A stretch of 64,000 nucleotides of DNA, taken from contig DOJW01000002.1 of the NCBI GenBank assembly GCA_003511165.1, positions 58,624-122,623 on the forward strand. Direction: 5' to 3'. Source of the stretch: Candidatus Dependentiae bacterium (GTDB lineage: Bacteria; Babelota; Babeliae; Babelales; UBA12411). The notes beneath the pieces were generated by a model. The model searched no databases and was not told the origin of the DNA. It saw only the letters and a program-made list of their open reading frames with translations. Each line of letters opens with the position of its first letter. Within the stretch, counting starts at the first letter, position 1. Positions 51,125 to 60,294 of the stretch are shown here, one piece after another. The position numbers and the translations under genes are program-made.

Positions 51125-52564
51125 TTATTCAAAACCTGCTGGATTTTTTAGATAAAATTGTGTTTGTTGTTCGTATGCAAATGCAGCTTTATAAATCAAA
51201 TGTTCAGAAAATCTTGGGCCTACGAATTGAAAACCTATTGGTAAATTCTCTTTTGAGAATCCACAAGGAATAGAAAGTCCTGGTATTCCACTAATACACA
51301 TTGGGACTGTAAAAAAATCTGCCATGTACATAGCAAGTGGATCACTGCTTTCTTTGCCAATTTGAAATGCAAGAGTAGATGATGTTGGACTAATTAACAA
51401 GTCAACGTCTTTAAAAGTATCTTCAAAACTTTTTTGCAGTAAAGATCTTACTAAAAGTGCTTTGTTGTAGAAAGCATCTTTGTGACCTGCTGATAAAACA
51501 TAATTACCCATTAGTATTCTACGTTTTACCTCTTTACCAAAGTTGTTTTGGCGAGTTTTTATATACATTTCTTCTATTGTTGTTGCTTCTTTATCTCTGT
51601 TGCCATAAAGAGTTCCGTCATATCTTGAAAGATTTGATGCTGCTTCAGCTCTACTTAAAACAAAATAAACGGCGATTCCAAGATCGATGTTTGGAATGGA
51701 AACATATTTGATTGTGGCGCCCATTTTTTCAAAGTTATTGATAGCACTTGTGAAAGACTCTTTGATTTGTGGATCGACACCATCAGATTCAAGCGAATCT
51801 TTAATGACTCCGATTTTTAAATTTTGTGGCAATTTAGCAGACAAATCTTTTGTGAAATCTTGGCGAGGTTGATTTATTGATGTCCCATCACCTTCATCAT
51901 TTCCTGACATGATCGATGCTAAGAGTGCATTATCATAAACCGTTTTGGTTATAGGTCCGACTTGATCGGTTGAAGATGCGAATGCCACAATTCCTTTTCG
52001 TGAAAATCTACCATAGGAAGGATAAAGTCCTACCAGGTTGCAAAATGCTGCAGGAATTCGAACAGAGCTTCCTGTTTCTGAACCAATTGCCCAAGGAACA
52101 AGTCCTGCACCTACTGCGCCTGCTGGACCCGAAGATGATCCGCCAGCGGCTCGAGTAGAATCCCAAGGATTTAAAGTTGCACCGTAAGCGGAAAACTCTC
52201 CTGAAGAGCCCATTGCAAATTCGTCCATATTTCCACGACCGACGATGATCGCGCCTTCATCTTTTAATTTTTTTGTGATTGTTGCATCGTATGGAGCTTT
52301 GTAGTTTGAAAGAATTTTGGAAGCGCAGGAAGTAATTCTGCCTTTTTGACTCATATTATCTTTTAGAAGTCCTGGAATGCCTGCAAGTAACCCTTTTGAA
52401 CTGTGTTCTTTATCAAATTCTTCTTCAAACACTTCTAGAAATGCATTTAATTTTGGATTGTATTTTTTGATTCGTTTTTTATAAAAAGAAAGTACGTCTT
52501 TGGGAGTTATTTCTTTTTTTTCTAATTTTTCTTTAATTTCTTGTATGGTTAAAAATGGTTTCAT
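51125..52564 (-). CDS. gatA: Aspartyl/glutamyl-tRNA amidotransferase subunit A
   Basis: Amidase subunit that releases ammonia from Gln to convert Glu-tRNA-Gln or Asp-tRNA-Asn. 479 residues. The amidase Ser-cisSer-Lys triad is in LAGIPGLLKDNM (Lys) and RAAGGSSSGPAGAVGAGLVPWAIGSETGSSVRIPA (Ser pair and nucleophile). gatC lies just upstream; gatB is not in this cluster. Confidence 0.95.
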   Translation of the reverse strand: MKPFLTIQEIKEKLEKKEITPKDVLSFYKKRIKKYNPKLNAFLEVFEEEFDKEHSSKGLLAGIPGLLKDNMSQKGRITSCASKILSNYKAPYDATITKKLKDEGAIIVGRGNMDEFAMGSSGEFSAYGATLNPWDSTRAAGGSSSGPAGAVGAGLVPWAIGSETGSSVRIPAAFCNLVGLYPSYGRFSRKGIVAFASSTDQVGPITKTVYDNALLASIMSGNDEGDGTSINQPRQDFTKDLSAKLPQNLKIGVIKDSLESDGVDPQIKESFTSAINNFEKMGATIKYVSIPNIDLGIAVYFVLSRAEAASNLSRYDGTLYGNRDKEATTIEEMYIKTRQNNFGKEVKRRILMGNYVLSAGHKDAFYNKALLVRSLLQKSFEDTFKDVDLLISPTSSTLAFQIGKESSDPLAMYMADFFTVPMCISGIPGLSIPCGFSKENLPIGFQFVGPRFSEHLIYKAAFAYEQQTQFYLKNPAGFE

Positions 52565-52597
52565 TGTAAAAAAATCCTTTTTGGGGAGAGTTTTTAT

Positions 52598-52876
52598 TTA
52601 TAAAATTTTTGGAACAACGAAAAATGTATCTTTTTTTTGCGGTGCATTTTCAAGGATTTCTTTTGAGTCTGTTGCAATAGCAACATCGTCTCTGAAAACG
52701 TTTGTTTTAAATGGTTTTGCTTCTAGTTTTTCTTCAGATACAACTTTGTTAAGCATTGAAGAGTATTCAAGGATTATTTGGAGTTCTTTTGCAAACTGTT
52801 CGATTTCGTTTTCATCCAAATGAAGTGCTGAAAGCTTTGCTATTTTTAATAACTCTTCTTTTGAAAATGAGTACAT
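52598..52876 (-). CDS. gatC: Aspartyl/glutamyl-tRNA amidotransferase subunit C
   Basis: 92 residues, normal length. LLKIAKLSALHLDENEIEQFAKELQIILEYSSMLNKV is the family helix pair, with the late FRDDV motif. Stabilises GatA against GatB. 33 bases before gatA, same operon. Confidence 0.9.
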   Translation of the reverse strand: MYSFSKEELLKIAKLSALHLDENEIEQFAKELQIILEYSSMLNKVVSEEKLEAKPFKTNVFRDDVAIATDSKEILENAPQKKDTFFVVPKIL

Positions 52877-52891
52877 TTTTTCCCTTATTTA

Positions 52892-54205
52892 TTAATCTTT
52901 GAATAAATCTTTTCTTCTAAAAGCAAGTATCAATATACCAATCACGTTTGGAACGGCAACCGGGATAACAAAAAAGTCTGTTAATATCCACAAAAGTTTA
53001 ACATCGCAAAGAGTTCCAACTAAGATGAAGATTCCAGAAATAGCCAAGTACCATTTTAAATATCTGTTTTTGGTGATGTATGAGAAACATTGGCTTCCAT
53101 TGTAACAGTTTCCAAGAATAGTTGTGTACGCGAAAATTGCAGCGCTAAAAGATAATATCAACGGTCCAATTGTGGAAAAATACATGGCAAAAGATGCGCT
53201 GACCATGTTGATACCAAGGCCGATATTTATATCTTTCCATGTTCCGGTCATCAAAATGACAAGTCCTGATAACATGCATACAAATCCGTAAGCGTAAATT
53301 GACGCTATGGATAAAACACCTTGAGTAAATGGATCTTTGCTATCTGACATTGAGTGTGGAATTGCAGCTGTTCCCATTCCAGCTTCATTATTTTGGAAAG
53401 CTTGAAGCATTCCCCAGCGGATTACGTATTGCATTCCACCGCAAATTGCAGCTCCGATTGCAACATCTTTTACAAAAGCAGAATGAATGATAAGAGATAA
53501 AACCCCTTTTAACTTGTCTAAGTTGCACAAAATTATCCAAAGTGCTCCGCTGCAGTAAAGTATAAATTTGATAGGAACTATTTTTTCTGCGACGCTTCCG
53601 ATTCTTTTTATTCCACCGATTAAAGTGATAACAACAAAGAATAAAAGAATTAATCCTGTAGCAATAGCTGGGATTTTATAAATTGTTAAAAGAGTAGCGG
53701 CAGTGTTTGCTTGTCTTGCTGACCAAACTATTAACAAAATGAATCCTGCGTATGCATACCAACTTGCAAAAAGAGGATGAACCGCTTTTAAGTATTGCAT
53801 TGGTCCGCCCATAACGGTTCCATTTTCAAGCTTTTTACGATATGCCATGGCAAGTGTAACTTCTACAAATGTTACTGCACCACCAAGAAGTGTTGCGACG
53901 GCAAAACCAACTAATGTTCCCGGCCCGCCAAGTCTTATTGCAATAGCTGGAGAAGTGATGCTTGAAATACCTATTGTTGTTGACATTGCTGTGAATAAAG
54001 CTCTATTTGCTTTGATTGTCTGGTCTTTAGAATTGGAAGATTTTTTGGAAAAGTTGGAGAAAAATATTTTGAACATTAAAGGAATTGTTCTTATTTGTAT
54101 AAAGCGCATTTTAAAAGTGATTATGATGCTTGCTATTAAAATGAAAACGGTCGGTATCCAAAGTATTTTTATACTTAAATTTTCTAACAAAGAAATAAAA
54201 TCCAT
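52892..54205 (-). CDS. Sodium:alanine/glycine symporter (AGCS family)
   Basis: 437 residues with about ten membrane segments. Family blocks: the N-terminal TPLMFKIF-like stretch with QTIKANRALFTAMSTTIGISSITSPAIAIRLGGPGTLVGF, VTFVEVTLAMAYRKK, GGPMQYL, WGMLQAFQNNEAGMGTAAIPHS and PFTQGVLSI. Imports Ala or Gly with Na+. AGGAG precedes the ATG. It ends 16 bases before gatC starts. Confidence 0.92.
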   Translation of the reverse strand: MDFISLLENLSIKILWIPTVFILIASIIITFKMRFIQIRTIPLMFKIFFSNFSKKSSNSKDQTIKANRALFTAMSTTIGISSITSPAIAIRLGGPGTLVGFAVATLLGGAVTFVEVTLAMAYRKKLENGTVMGGPMQYLKAVHPLFASWYAYAGFILLIVWSARQANTAATLLTIYKIPAIATGLILLFFVVITLIGGIKRIGSVAEKIVPIKFILYCSGALWIILCNLDKLKGVLSLIIHSAFVKDVAIGAAICGGMQYVIRWGMLQAFQNNEAGMGTAAIPHSMSDSKDPFTQGVLSIASIYAYGFVCMLSGLVILMTGTWKDINIGLGINMVSASFAMYFSTIGPLILSFSAAIFAYTTILGNCYNGSQCFSYITKNRYLKWYLAISGIFILVGTLCDVKLLWILTDFFVIPVAVPNVIGILILAFRRKDLFKD

Positions 54206-54226
54206 TAATTCTCCTAAAGTTTTTAT

Positions 54227-55615
54227 TTAAATTTTATCAGAACGAAGTTTTTTACTTTTTAGACGTATAATGCAAAGCAACCCGATTAATCCTGTGTGAA
54301 GATAAAAAGATCCGTAAATTAATATAAATTTTACAAGTGCGCTTGGAATATTAAGCCAGGAAATAAATGTAACAAGTGGGTAAAAGAATCCATAACATGC
54401 GATTATTCTGATTACCATGACAGCTTTTACATCTCCAGCCCCACGAAGAGCGCCACAAAGTATTAACTGAATGAAATCGAAAATAACAAAAAGACTTATG
54501 AATGGAAATGCTAGAACTGCAAAATCGGTGAATTTATCTTTATGATCGAAAAGGTGAACAAAAAAGCGGGCATTTACAGTCATTAATAATAGAGCTACAA
54601 ATACCATTGCGCCGCCCAAATACAGCGTTTTTCTCATTATAGATCTTGCGCCAGCAGGGTTATTGTTTCCTAAATTATTACTAACTAAGAATGTTATTAC
54701 GGTTGCAAGAGCAACTGCTGGTAAAAAGGCTAATCGCTCCATATCTTTGATTACTGTAAAAGATGCTATTGCATATTTACCCATAGGATTAATCATTTTA
54801 TTTAAGAAGACGTAAGCAGATGCAAGAATGGTTTTATCAATCATTATTGGCCAGCTTAAATTTAAAATATGCAAAAAGCCTTTGATATTAAAATTGAGAA
54901 AGAACATTTGATCAAAATATTTTTTGTATTCTTCATTTCTTAAAATATGCCAAAAAGCAAGGGCAATCATGACAACATTTTGAATGATTGATGAAACTGC
55001 AGAGCCGCTTAATCTCATCTGGGGAAAGCCAAATTTACCCAAAACAAGTGTGTAGTCACATATTAAAAATATGACTATTCCAATTATTAAAATTTGCATT
55101 GGAGTTTTGGTATTTTTTACTGCACGCATAAAACCAAAAAGTGAAGCATAAATAAATGCTAAAAAGACACCAAAAGCCCGAAGCCTTAAAAACGGTGCTC
55201 CGATTTTTGCTATTTGCTCAGGCGTACCAAGCCAAATATAAATGTTTTCGGCAAATAAAAAGAGAAGTAAAAATGTGAAAAATCCAGATATTACTGTGAC
55301 CCAAAAAGCATCGCCTAACGCTTTGCCCGCTTCTTTATATTTTTTGGCGCCATTGAAAACACCTATAAATGCGATGGTGCTAACCATGAAAGCTTCTGTT
55401 AATTTTGTGATCGTGTGCAAAAAGTTGTTAGCAACGCCTAAGGCGCTGTAGGTTGATGTTGATTCAAGTTGGCAAACTATTAATGCATCTAAAATGATTG
55501 GAAGGGCAAATGTGGCTGCGGCAGAAACTAGCTCGGGCCACCAAAAGCTAAGAATTTCTTTATAAGATTCTCCAGCGTTTTTTGTAGAAGAATTTGAATT
55601 ATTAAAAATTGCCAT
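54227..55615 (-). CDS. MATE-family efflux transporter
   Basis: 462 residues, twelve membrane segments in two similar halves. WWPELVSAAATFALPIILDALIVCQL, FLRLRAFGVFLAFIYASLFGFMRAVKNTKTPM and the second-half LILCGALRGAGDVKAVM are typical MATE stretches (R-A-x-x-x-T-x-T-P). Exports cationic compounds against Na+ or H+. It lies 21 bases upstream of the AGCS gene. Confidence 0.88.
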   Translation of the reverse strand: MAIFNNSNSSTKNAGESYKEILSFWWPELVSAAATFALPIILDALIVCQLESTSTYSALGVANNFLHTITKLTEAFMVSTIAFIGVFNGAKKYKEAGKALGDAFWVTVISGFFTFLLLFLFAENIYIWLGTPEQIAKIGAPFLRLRAFGVFLAFIYASLFGFMRAVKNTKTPMQILIIGIVIFLICDYTLVLGKFGFPQMRLSGSAVSSIIQNVVMIALAFWHILRNEEYKKYFDQMFFLNFNIKGFLHILNLSWPIMIDKTILASAYVFLNKMINPMGKYAIASFTVIKDMERLAFLPAVALATVITFLVSNNLGNNNPAGARSIMRKTLYLGGAMVFVALLLMTVNARFFVHLFDHKDKFTDFAVLAFPFISLFVIFDFIQLILCGALRGAGDVKAVMVIRIIACYGFFYPLVTFISWLNIPSALVKFILIYGSFYLHTGLIGLLCIIRLKSKKLRSDKI

Positions 55616-55895
55616 AAAGATTCTTTCTTTTTAGCAGCGAAAAACTGCTATGAAAAATGGTTAAACTTATTTTAAAACGTACGTTATTCCCTTTTGTTTC
55701 AAATAATAATTTGCCTTACTTTAATTCAAAAAAAATGAGTTTGCAAATGAAATCGCAGCTAGTAACAATAGGCTAAAAAACGGAGGGTCAATTTTGTAAG
55801 ATGTGAAATTTAAAAAGGAGGCTATTTAAATCTTTTTTTTCTGCTAAATTAAGGGGGTGTTTTTATTTTTATTCTAAAATTTTTTGAAGAAAAAT

Positions 55896-57665
55896 ATGCA
55901 AAATTTAGAGCTTAATCTTGCGCGTAAACTTAGACCTAAAACTTTTAATGATGTTATAGGTCAAGAGCTGTCTGTTAGAATTTTGAAAAATGGTCTTTAT
56001 TTAAACAAATTTTTTCCTGTTTATATTTTTTCTGGCAATAGAGGTTGTGGAAAAACGACATCTGCTAGGTTGCTTGCAGCTGCGGTTAATTGTGAAAATT
56101 TGAAAAATTTCCAGCAAAATCCAAAAGAGCAAGATGTTCCGTGCGGAAAGTGTTCCTCTTGTAACTTAATGCTTGGTTTAAATCATCCAGATTTTATAGA
56201 AATAGATGCAGCATCTCATACAGGTGTTGATAATGTTCGTCAAATATTAGAATCAGCAACCTATTTGCCGCTGCTAGGAAACAAAAAAATCTATCTTATA
56301 GATGAAGCTCATATGTTAAGCAAGGCAGCTTTTAATGCTTTTTTAAAGATATTAGAAGAGCCGCCAGTTTCAGTGATTTTTGTATTAGCGACTACCGAAA
56401 TTTACAAAATTCCAGAGACCGTTCGATCCAGAGCTTTCCAGTTATTTTTCAATGGAGTTAATTCTTCTAGCTTAAGCGATTATTTAAAAATTGTTTGCAA
56501 GGATGAAGCTATTGTTATAGAGGAAGAAGTTATTGATTTGATAGTTTCGCAAACAGATGGCTCAGTGCGTGATGCTATTAATTTACTTGAGCGAGTAAGG
56601 CTTTCATCTTCAAGCGTAACTTTAGAAGATGCTTTAAAATTGCTTGGAAAAATTGGCTATGAAGAGTTAATAGACTTGTTTGAAATAGTTTTAAATGGCG
56701 ATGAGCGTGAATTAATAGTTTATTTGGACAAAATTTCTTTTGAAAATTTAGCACCTCAAAGCGTGTGGGATATGCTAATAGTTTTATGCCGCTCTTTGGT
56801 TTGGATAAAATTTGGTATCTCTAGTAAAAGTTTGAAAGTTTTTGATAAATATTCTGCAAAGCTCAAAAAAATTGCTGAAAGTAAGTCGGTTCATTTGTTA
56901 AATGAAATATTGCAGCAATTTTGGTTACAAGAAGAGATTTTTGCAAAAACCTCTAATAAAAGCATATTTTTAGAATCATTTCTTTTACAACTCTGTATGC
57001 AAGATTTTGCTAAAAATTTAAGCTCTAAAAAAATCCCAAGTTCTTATAATAGTTTTGACGAAAAAAAAAACAGTTTTAGTCAAAATTTAGTCAAAGAAAA
57101 TAAAGAAGAAATTAAGGCGGTAGCAAAAGAAGTAAAAGTAGATGCTTTGCCTGAAAATAAAACTGAATTTCATAGTTTTATCACAGAAAAGCTTTCAGAG
57201 ATTTCAGACCTTCTTTTGGTCTCCATTTTAAGACAGGCCAAAGATTTGGACTTTGATAAAGAAAAAGGGGTCTTAAAAATGGCTTTTTTAGGACAAACTT
57301 CTTTTTTTAAGAATAAATTGGAAGAAAGTAAATCATTGTTATTACCACTGATCAAACAGTTTTCACCACAGACAAACGACTTTATTTTCAGCTTTTTAGA
57401 GCTGAAAGCTTCAGAAGTCGAAAAAAAAAAATCTGAAAATTTAGAGCCTTTGAATAAAAAAATCGAAAATATTCAAAGAAATGATATTCCTCAAAAGCCT
57501 AAATATGACAATCAGAAATATTCTCAAGGGTATAAAGTTTTTAATAAAAGTAAAAATATTGAGGTCGGAAAAGTTGTTGATATTTCTGATGAAAGCAAAT
57601 GGCCGAAATCTAATTTGCTAGTGAAATTTTTTTCAGGTAGAATTGAAAAAAGGCAATCAAATTAA
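55896..57665 (+). CDS. dnaX: DNA polymerase III subunit gamma/tau
   Basis: Clamp-loader ATPase. 589 residues from ATG 55896. LARKLRPKTFNDVIGQE, P-loop GNRGCGKTTSARLLA (about 47), zinc Cys PCGKCSSC (about 82-90), IYLIDEAHMLSKAAFNAFLKILEEPP, and sensor TTEIYKIPETVRSRAFQLFF. The C-terminal tau part is Lys-rich. A run of ten A at 57061-57070 (codons ~389-392) and one of eleven A at 57421-57431 lie past the clamp-loader domains; slipping on the first would make a short gamma-like product. Confidence 0.94.
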   Translation: MQNLELNLARKLRPKTFNDVIGQELSVRILKNGLYLNKFFPVYIFSGNRGCGKTTSARLLAAAVNCENLKNFQQNPKEQDVPCGKCSSCNLMLGLNHPDFIEIDAASHTGVDNVRQILESATYLPLLGNKKIYLIDEAHMLSKAAFNAFLKILEEPPVSVIFVLATTEIYKIPETVRSRAFQLFFNGVNSSSLSDYLKIVCKDEAIVIEEEVIDLIVSQTDGSVRDAINLLERVRLSSSSVTLEDALKLLGKIGYEELIDLFEIVLNGDERELIVYLDKISFENLAPQSVWDMLIVLCRSLVWIKFGISSKSLKVFDKYSAKLKKIAESKSVHLLNEILQQFWLQEEIFAKTSNKSIFLESFLLQLCMQDFAKNLSSKKIPSSYNSFDEKKNSFSQNLVKENKEEIKAVAKEVKVDALPENKTEFHSFITEKLSEISDLLLVSILRQAKDLDFDKEKGVLKMAFLGQTSFFKNKLEESKSLLLPLIKQFSPQTNDFIFSFLELKASEVEKKKSENLEPLNKKIENIQRNDIPQKPKYDNQKYSQGYKVFNKSKNIEVGKVVDISDESKWPKSNLLVKFFSGRIEKRQSN

Positions 57666-57691
57666 TAAAAATTTTTTAAGAGTTTTAAGTT

Positions 57692-59014
57692 ATGACTTAT
57701 CCTAAAGTAGTCCTTGTTGGAAGAACAAATGTTGGTAAATCTGCAATTTTTAACAGGATTTCTTCTCAAACCAAAAGCATTGTTTTTGATCAATCTGGTG
57801 TTACCAGAGATTATCTTCATGAAGCTATTACATGGGATGACAAAAAATTTGATTTTGTAGATGCAGGTGGTTTTACTTTTAGCAAAGGGGATAAAAAAGA
57901 CCCTTTCGCAGATGTGGTTGCTCAAAAAATAGAAGATTTGATTTCACATGCTTCGATTTTGCTCTTTGTATGTGATGTTAAAAGTGGTTTAACTGCTGAA
58001 GACCAAAGAATTGCTAAACTTTTGCATAAGACAAAAAAGACAGTTTATTTGGTTGTTAATAAAACTGATAATAAAAATGCATATGAAAGCAATTTCGGAG
58101 AATTTTATTCTTTAGGTTTTAACAAAATTTTCGAAGTTTCAGCTCTTCACGGTGTTGGATTTGGCAATTTGCTAGATGCGATTGTGGAAAACTTGAAAAC
58201 TGAAAAAGAAGAAGAAAACAATGAGATTGATTATAAAGTTGTTTTGCTCGGCAAACCAAATGTAGGCAAATCTTCTCTTATGAATCTTCTTATTAAGCAA
58301 GAAAGATCTATAATTTCTCCAATTCCAGGTACGACCAGAGAATCTATAAGTGAAACAATATCTTTTGATCATGCCACACTAGAAGTTACAGATACAGCTG
58401 GAATCAGAAGAAGAAAAAGTATCGATGATAATTTGGAAGAATTGATGGTAAAAAGTTCTTTTTCTTCTGTCAGAGCTGCCGATATTGTTGTTTTAGTTGT
58501 TGATGCTTCAAGTGAATTGCTTTCAAGTCAGGAATTAAATCTTCTTTTCTATGCTTATGAACAAAAAAAATGTTTATTAGTTGTTTTTAATAAAATCGAT
58601 TTGTTTGAAGAATGTAACGATGGTTATAAAAAAGATCGATTAAAATATGATTTGGAAAAATACAAATTTATATTGTCAAAAATTCCTCAAGTTTGGATCT
58701 CTTGCAAAAACAATAAGGGTGTTGATAAAGTAGTTAAAGCTTTAGGAAAAATTTGGGAAAGATTGAAGCAAGAGATGGATCCAGTAGAGCTTGATGAACT
58801 TGTAAAGAACAGACTTAAGAAGAATCCAATTTATAAAAGCACAGTTTGCATAGAAGTTGTAAAAATTAGACAGCTCAAAGCAAAATTTCCAACTTTTTCT
58901 CTGAGAATAAATCGACCTAAGTTTTTTCAAGAAAGTCATTTATTATACATTGAAAATATTTTGCGTGAAAAATACGATCTTTTGGGATGTCCGGTAAAAT
59001 TTATTATAAGGTAA
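57692..59014 (+). CDS. der: Ribosome-assembly GTPase Der (EngA)
   Basis: 440 residues with two tandem G domains: VVLVGRTNVGKSAIFNRI...DAGGF...VNKTD and VVLLGKPNVGKSSLMNLL...DTAGIRRR...FNKIDL, then the C-terminal KH-like domain ending in CPVKFIIR. Acts in 50S subunit maturation. 27 bases after dnaX and 2 bases before lptB. Confidence 0.95.
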   Translation: MTYPKVVLVGRTNVGKSAIFNRISSQTKSIVFDQSGVTRDYLHEAITWDDKKFDFVDAGGFTFSKGDKKDPFADVVAQKIEDLISHASILLFVCDVKSGLTAEDQRIAKLLHKTKKTVYLVVNKTDNKNAYESNFGEFYSLGFNKIFEVSALHGVGFGNLLDAIVENLKTEKEEENNEIDYKVVLLGKPNVGKSSLMNLLIKQERSIISPIPGTTRESISETISFDHATLEVTDTAGIRRRKSIDDNLEELMVKSSFSSVRAADIVVLVVDASSELLSSQELNLLFYAYEQKKCLLVVFNKIDLFEECNDGYKKDRLKYDLEKYKFILSKIPQVWISCKNNKGVDKVVKALGKIWERLKQEMDPVELDELVKNRLKKNPIYKSTVCIEVVKIRQLKAKFPTFSLRINRPKFFQESHLLYIENILREKYDLLGCPVKFIIR

Positions 59015-59016
59015 AA

Positions 59017-59805
59017 ATGCCGTATTTATCTATTGAAAATGTAAAACAATCTTATGGAAAAAAGAACATTTTGCGAGGTGTTTCTTTTGAAGCGAATTTA
59101 GGTCAAATAGTAGCGCTTCTTGGGCCAAATGGTGCTGGAAAAACTACTTTGCTAAAAAGCGTCATAGGTATTTTACCTGTTCAAAATTATGATGAAGCTT
59201 CTAAAACTAATGGTTTGTTTTTAAAAAATCAGCTTATAAATAGTTGGTCAATATCTAAAAGAGTTGCGAGCGGTTTAGTTTATCTTCCACAAAACAGCTC
59301 GCTTTTCGAAGATTTATCTGTTTTGGATAATCTAAAAATCGTTTATCAATATCATCCTTTTTGGAAAAATAAAGATACAAATTCCAAAAAAGTATTCAAT
59401 GAAGAAATGAATAAATGGATAGCAAAATCTAATTTATCTTCTGTTTTATCGCTAAAAGCGGGTCAACTATCAGGTGGCCAAAAAAGAAAATTGGAAGTTA
59501 TTAGATCTCTTTTGATGCATCCTGATGTGATAATGTTTGATGAGCCGTTTGCCGGTGTTGATCCTAAATCGATTTATGAATTAAAAACTATCTTTGTTGA
59601 TCTTGCGAAAAGTGGAATTTCTATTTTAATATCTGATCACAACGTTGATCAGCTTTTATCTATTGCAAACAAAATTTATGTCATTATTGATGGTATGGTT
59701 GTTGTAAGTGGTGGAATTAAAGAGATTATGGACAATCCTTATACACAAGAGATGTATTTTGGAAAACAATTTCATACCGAGATGTCAGAAAAATTTCTAG
59801 GTTGA
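59017..59805 (+). CDS. lptB: LPS export ABC ATPase LptB
   Basis: 263 residues from ATG 59017 (ATAAGG upstream). LGPNGAGKTTLLKSVIG (Walker A), LPQNSSLF (Q loop), LSGGQKRKLEV (signature), VIMFDEPFAGVDPKSIYELK (Walker B; the EPFAGVDP form is typical of LptB) and ISDHNVDQLL (His switch). Powers the LptFG-C bridge that moves LPS to the outer membrane. A ~25-residue insertion occurs after Walker A. Confidence 0.88.
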   Translation: MPYLSIENVKQSYGKKNILRGVSFEANLGQIVALLGPNGAGKTTLLKSVIGILPVQNYDEASKTNGLFLKNQLINSWSISKRVASGLVYLPQNSSLFEDLSVLDNLKIVYQYHPFWKNKDTNSKKVFNEEMNKWIAKSNLSSVLSLKAGQLSGGQKRKLEVIRSLLMHPDVIMFDEPFAGVDPKSIYELKTIFVDLAKSGISILISDHNVDQLLSIANKIYVIIDGMVVVSGGIKEIMDNPYTQEMYFGKQFHTEMSEKFLG

Positions 59806-59918
59806 GTTTGTATTCAACAGATTTTCATTTTTTCAAAATTATCTTTTCTAAACAAAAATTAAAATGTTATTTTGTCAGAGCTCGTAAAAGTTAAAGTTTT
59901 AACTTTAAAAGGATAGCT

Positions 59919-60287
59919 ATGAATAAAAAAATAACTTTTCAAAATATGGAATCTACAAAAGCACTCGAACTTCACGCAGAAGATAAGTTGGAAAAAATTT
60001 TAGAAATTTTAAAAATAGATAAAATGCCAACTCCTGTAAATTTGGAAATTTGGCTAAAAGCTCAAAAATTGCATCCAAACCATGTTGCAGAAATTCATCT
60101 TAAAACTCCTAGATTTGACCTGTATTCACATGAAAGCGGCAAAGATATGTATGTTGCGATTGATTGTGCTGTAGATAAAATAATTTTGTTATACAAAAAG
60201 GCAAAAGAAAAAGAGTCTGACAAAAAGCATAAAGTTGAAACGGAAAAAAAGGCTTTTTCGGATGATAAGTATACTTTAGGCGACTAA
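59919..60287 (+). CDS. hpf: Ribosome hibernation promoting factor (HPF/RaiA)
   Basis: 122 residues, short form. ITFQNMESTKALELHAEDKLEKI and VNLEIWLKAQKLHPNHVAEIHLKTPRFDLYSHESGKDMYVAIDCAVDKIILLYKKAKEK follow the family fold, which blocks the decoding centre in resting cells. AAAGGA precedes the ATG, with a small hairpin (59887-59906) just before it. Confidence 0.85.
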   Translation: MNKKITFQNMESTKALELHAEDKLEKILEILKIDKMPTPVNLEIWLKAQKLHPNHVAEIHLKTPRFDLYSHESGKDMYVAIDCAVDKIILLYKKAKEKESDKKHKVETEKKAFSDDKYTLGD

Positions 60288-60294
60288 TATAAAA

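Noticed and set aside
55616..55895. Possible SRP 4.5S RNA upstream of dnaX
   Set aside because: The position is suggestive, but the conserved GGUCAGG/GGAAGCAGCC core is not present; only a short TAGCAG/CTGCTA hairpin is seen.
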